Assembly: GCA_945875045.1 (NCBI GenBank)
Contig: CAMCIX010000069.1
Span: 1-7,473 of the forward strand
From: an uncultured Clostridia bacterium
GTDB taxonomy: Bacteria > Bacillota > Clostridia > Oscillospirales > Acutalibacteraceae
Direction of reading: 5' to 3'
DNA: 7,473 bases
Position numbers and translations under genes: made by a program. This document shows, piece by piece, positions 6,269-7,473 of the stretch. Every line of letters begins with the position of its first letter. Positions within the stretch are counted from its first letter, which is position 1. The notes under the pieces were generated by a model. The model made no database searches. It was not told the DNA's origin and saw only the letters and a list, made by a program, of their open reading frames with translations.

Positions 6269-7473
6269 TTATTTATCGTTAAGCGCGGCAATGCCGGGAA
6301 GCTCCTTGCCCTCTAAGAATTCGAGAGAAGCGCCGCCGCCTGTTGAAATGTGGGTCATCTTGTCGCCGTAGCCTAATGTGTTAACAGCCGCCGCGGAATC
6401 TCCGCCGCCGATAACGGTAACAGCGTCGGTCTCGGCAAGGCTCTTAGCAACCGCGATTGTACCCTTAGCAAGGGTCGGGTTCTCAAATACGCCCATCGGT
6501 CCGTTCCAAACAACCGTCTTAGCGGATTTAACCTCATTTGCGAAAAGCTCGGCGGTCTTAGGTCCGATATCAAGACCCTGATAATCGTCGGGAATCTTGT
6601 CGGCGTCTACAACCTCAACATCGATCGGTCCGTCGATCGGGTCGGGGAAGCTCTTAGCAATTGTGCAGTCGATAGGAAGAAGAATCTTAACGCCCTTTTC
6701 CTCTGCCTTTTTAAGCATATCCTTGCAGTAGTCAATCTTCTCTGTGTCGAGAAGCGACTGGCCTACGCTGTAGCCCTTTGCGGCAAGGAAGGTATAAGCC
6801 ATACCGCCGCCGATAATAAGTGTATCAGCCTTGTTAAGCAGGTTTTCGATAACGGTGAGCTTGTCGGCAACCTTTGCGCCGCCCAAAATAGTAACAAAGG
6901 GACGAACGGGGTTATCGACCGCGTTGCCGAGGTACTTAAGCTCCTTACCGATAAGGTAGCCCGCAACAGCCTCTTTAACATAGGAAACAACACCGACGGT
7001 GGAGCAGTGCGCTCTGTGAGCGGTGCCGAACGCGTCGTTTACGAAAATGTCCGCAAGGGAGCCGAGCTCGGCAGAGAAAGCCTCGCCGTTCTTGGTTTCT
7101 TCAGCGCGGTAGCGGGTGTTTTCAAGAAGAACAACGTCGCCGTCCTGCATCTCTGCTACAGCCTTCTTAGCGTTTTCGCCCACAACGTTAGCGTCGGCGG
7201 CAAAAACAACCTCTTTACCCAAAAGCTCGGAAAGGCGCTTAGCAACGGGAGCTAAGGAAAGCTCGGGCTTGGGTTCGCCCTTCGGCTTGCCTAAGTGAGA
7301 GCAGAGGATAACCTTTCCTCCGTCCGCAATAAGCTTTTTGATGGTGGGGAGGGCGGCGATGATACGGTTTTCGTCGGTGATAACGCCGTTTTTAAGCGGT
7401 ACGTTAAAGTCACAGCGAACGAGAACCTTTTGACCCTTTACGTTAATGTCGTCAACGGTCTTTTTGTTGAGAG
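6269..7473 (-). CDS. pgk: Phosphoglycerate kinase, first few codons outside the window
   Basis: Catalyses ATP formation from 1,3-bisphosphoglycerate and ADP in the cytoplasm. The frame is open from the right edge of the window to the TAA at 6271-6269, giving 400 codons. The family length is about 395-400, and the visible sequence begins [20 protein letters not shown], so probably only two to four residues are missing. Landmarks in order: [65 protein letters not shown] (nucleotide-side lobe), [22 protein letters not shown] and [15 protein letters not shown]. The TTG at 7222 is an internal Leu codon, not a start. It is the most upstream gene seen of the cluster; gap would be expected beyond the window edge, but this is inference. 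Confidence 0.97.
   Translation of the reverse strand, partial: LNKKTVDDINVKGQKVLVRCDFNVPLKNGVITDENRIIAALPTIKKLIADGGKVILCSHLGKPKGEPKPELSLAPVAKRLSELLGKEVVFAADANVVGENAKKAVAEMQDGDVVLLENTRYRAEETKNGEAFSAELGSLADIFVNDAFGTAHRAHCSTVGVVSYVKEAVAGYLIGKELKYLGNAVDNPVRPFVTILGGAKVADKLTVIENLLNKADTLIIGGGMAYTFLAAKGYSVGQSLLDTEKIDYCKDMLKKAEEKGVKILLPIDCTIAKSFPDPIDGPIDVEVVDADKIPDDYQGLDIGPKTAELFANEVKSAKTVVWNGPMGVFENPTLAKGTIAVAKSLAETDAVTVIGGGDSAAAVNTLGYGDKMTHISTGGGASLEFLEGKELPGIAALNDK

Noticed and set aside
6763..6993. Open frames opposite or shifted within pgk, tpiA and gpmI
   Set aside because: They are shadow frames of highly conserved glycolytic genes with strong codon bias and no independent start signals or families.
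7220..7222. TTG as the start of pgk
   Set aside because: The frame continues upstream to the window edge with unmistakable phosphoglycerate kinase N-terminal sequence.

Overview
The window looks like the end of a draft contig from a Gram-positive clostridial (Bacillota, Clostridia) genome. The support is the gene content (a DUF421/YetF-like membrane protein paired with a DUF4363 protein, and a pgk-tpiA-gpmI glycolytic cluster), the strong purine-rich ribosome binding sites, the AT-rich intergenic DNA, and a palindromic intergenic repeat of a kind I associate with gut Clostridia. The genus cannot be fixed from this sequence.

Layout. Positions 1-44 are not genomic: they are an Illumina Nextera library end (last bases of P5, an 8-base i5 index, the read-1 adapter and the Tn5 mosaic end). 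Genomic sequence starts at 45. From 45 to 1057, on the minus strand, lies a translationally coupled pair: a DUF421/YetF-family membrane protein followed by a DUF4363 protein that is cut off by the contig end. The 147 bases from 1058 to 1204 form a divergent control region, with a good sigma-A promoter for the plus-strand LysR-type regulator at 1205-2143 and a weak candidate forespore-type promoter towards yetF. Seventeen bases or so after the regulator, a plus-strand gene (about 2169-3605) encodes an unusual fusion: a GNAT acetyltransferase domain, two transmembrane helices and a PLD-like domain that has lost its HKD catalytic residues. It has no ordinary start codon in the right place. Two back-to-back intrinsic terminators (3609-3655 on plus, 3684-3722 on minus) separate it from the convergent glycolytic cluster.

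The glycolytic cluster occupies 3728-7473 on the minus strand, in the transcription order pgk (its first few codons lie outside the window), tpiA, gpmI. Together these encode phosphoglycerate kinase, triosephosphate isomerase and cofactor-independent phosphoglycerate mutase, all steps of lower glycolysis. A symmetrical MITE-like palindromic repeat of about 120 bp (6116-6236) sits between pgk and tpiA. One of its hairpins is followed by a T-run on the transcribed strand and may attenuate or end transcription inside the operon.

The most novel item is the GNAT / two-TM / degenerate-PLD protein next to a LysR regulator. The most important practical item is the adapter sequence at the left end, which adds a false six-residue tail and stop codon to the first gene. 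No tRNA, rRNA, CRISPR array, insertion-sequence transposase or classical defence gene was seen.
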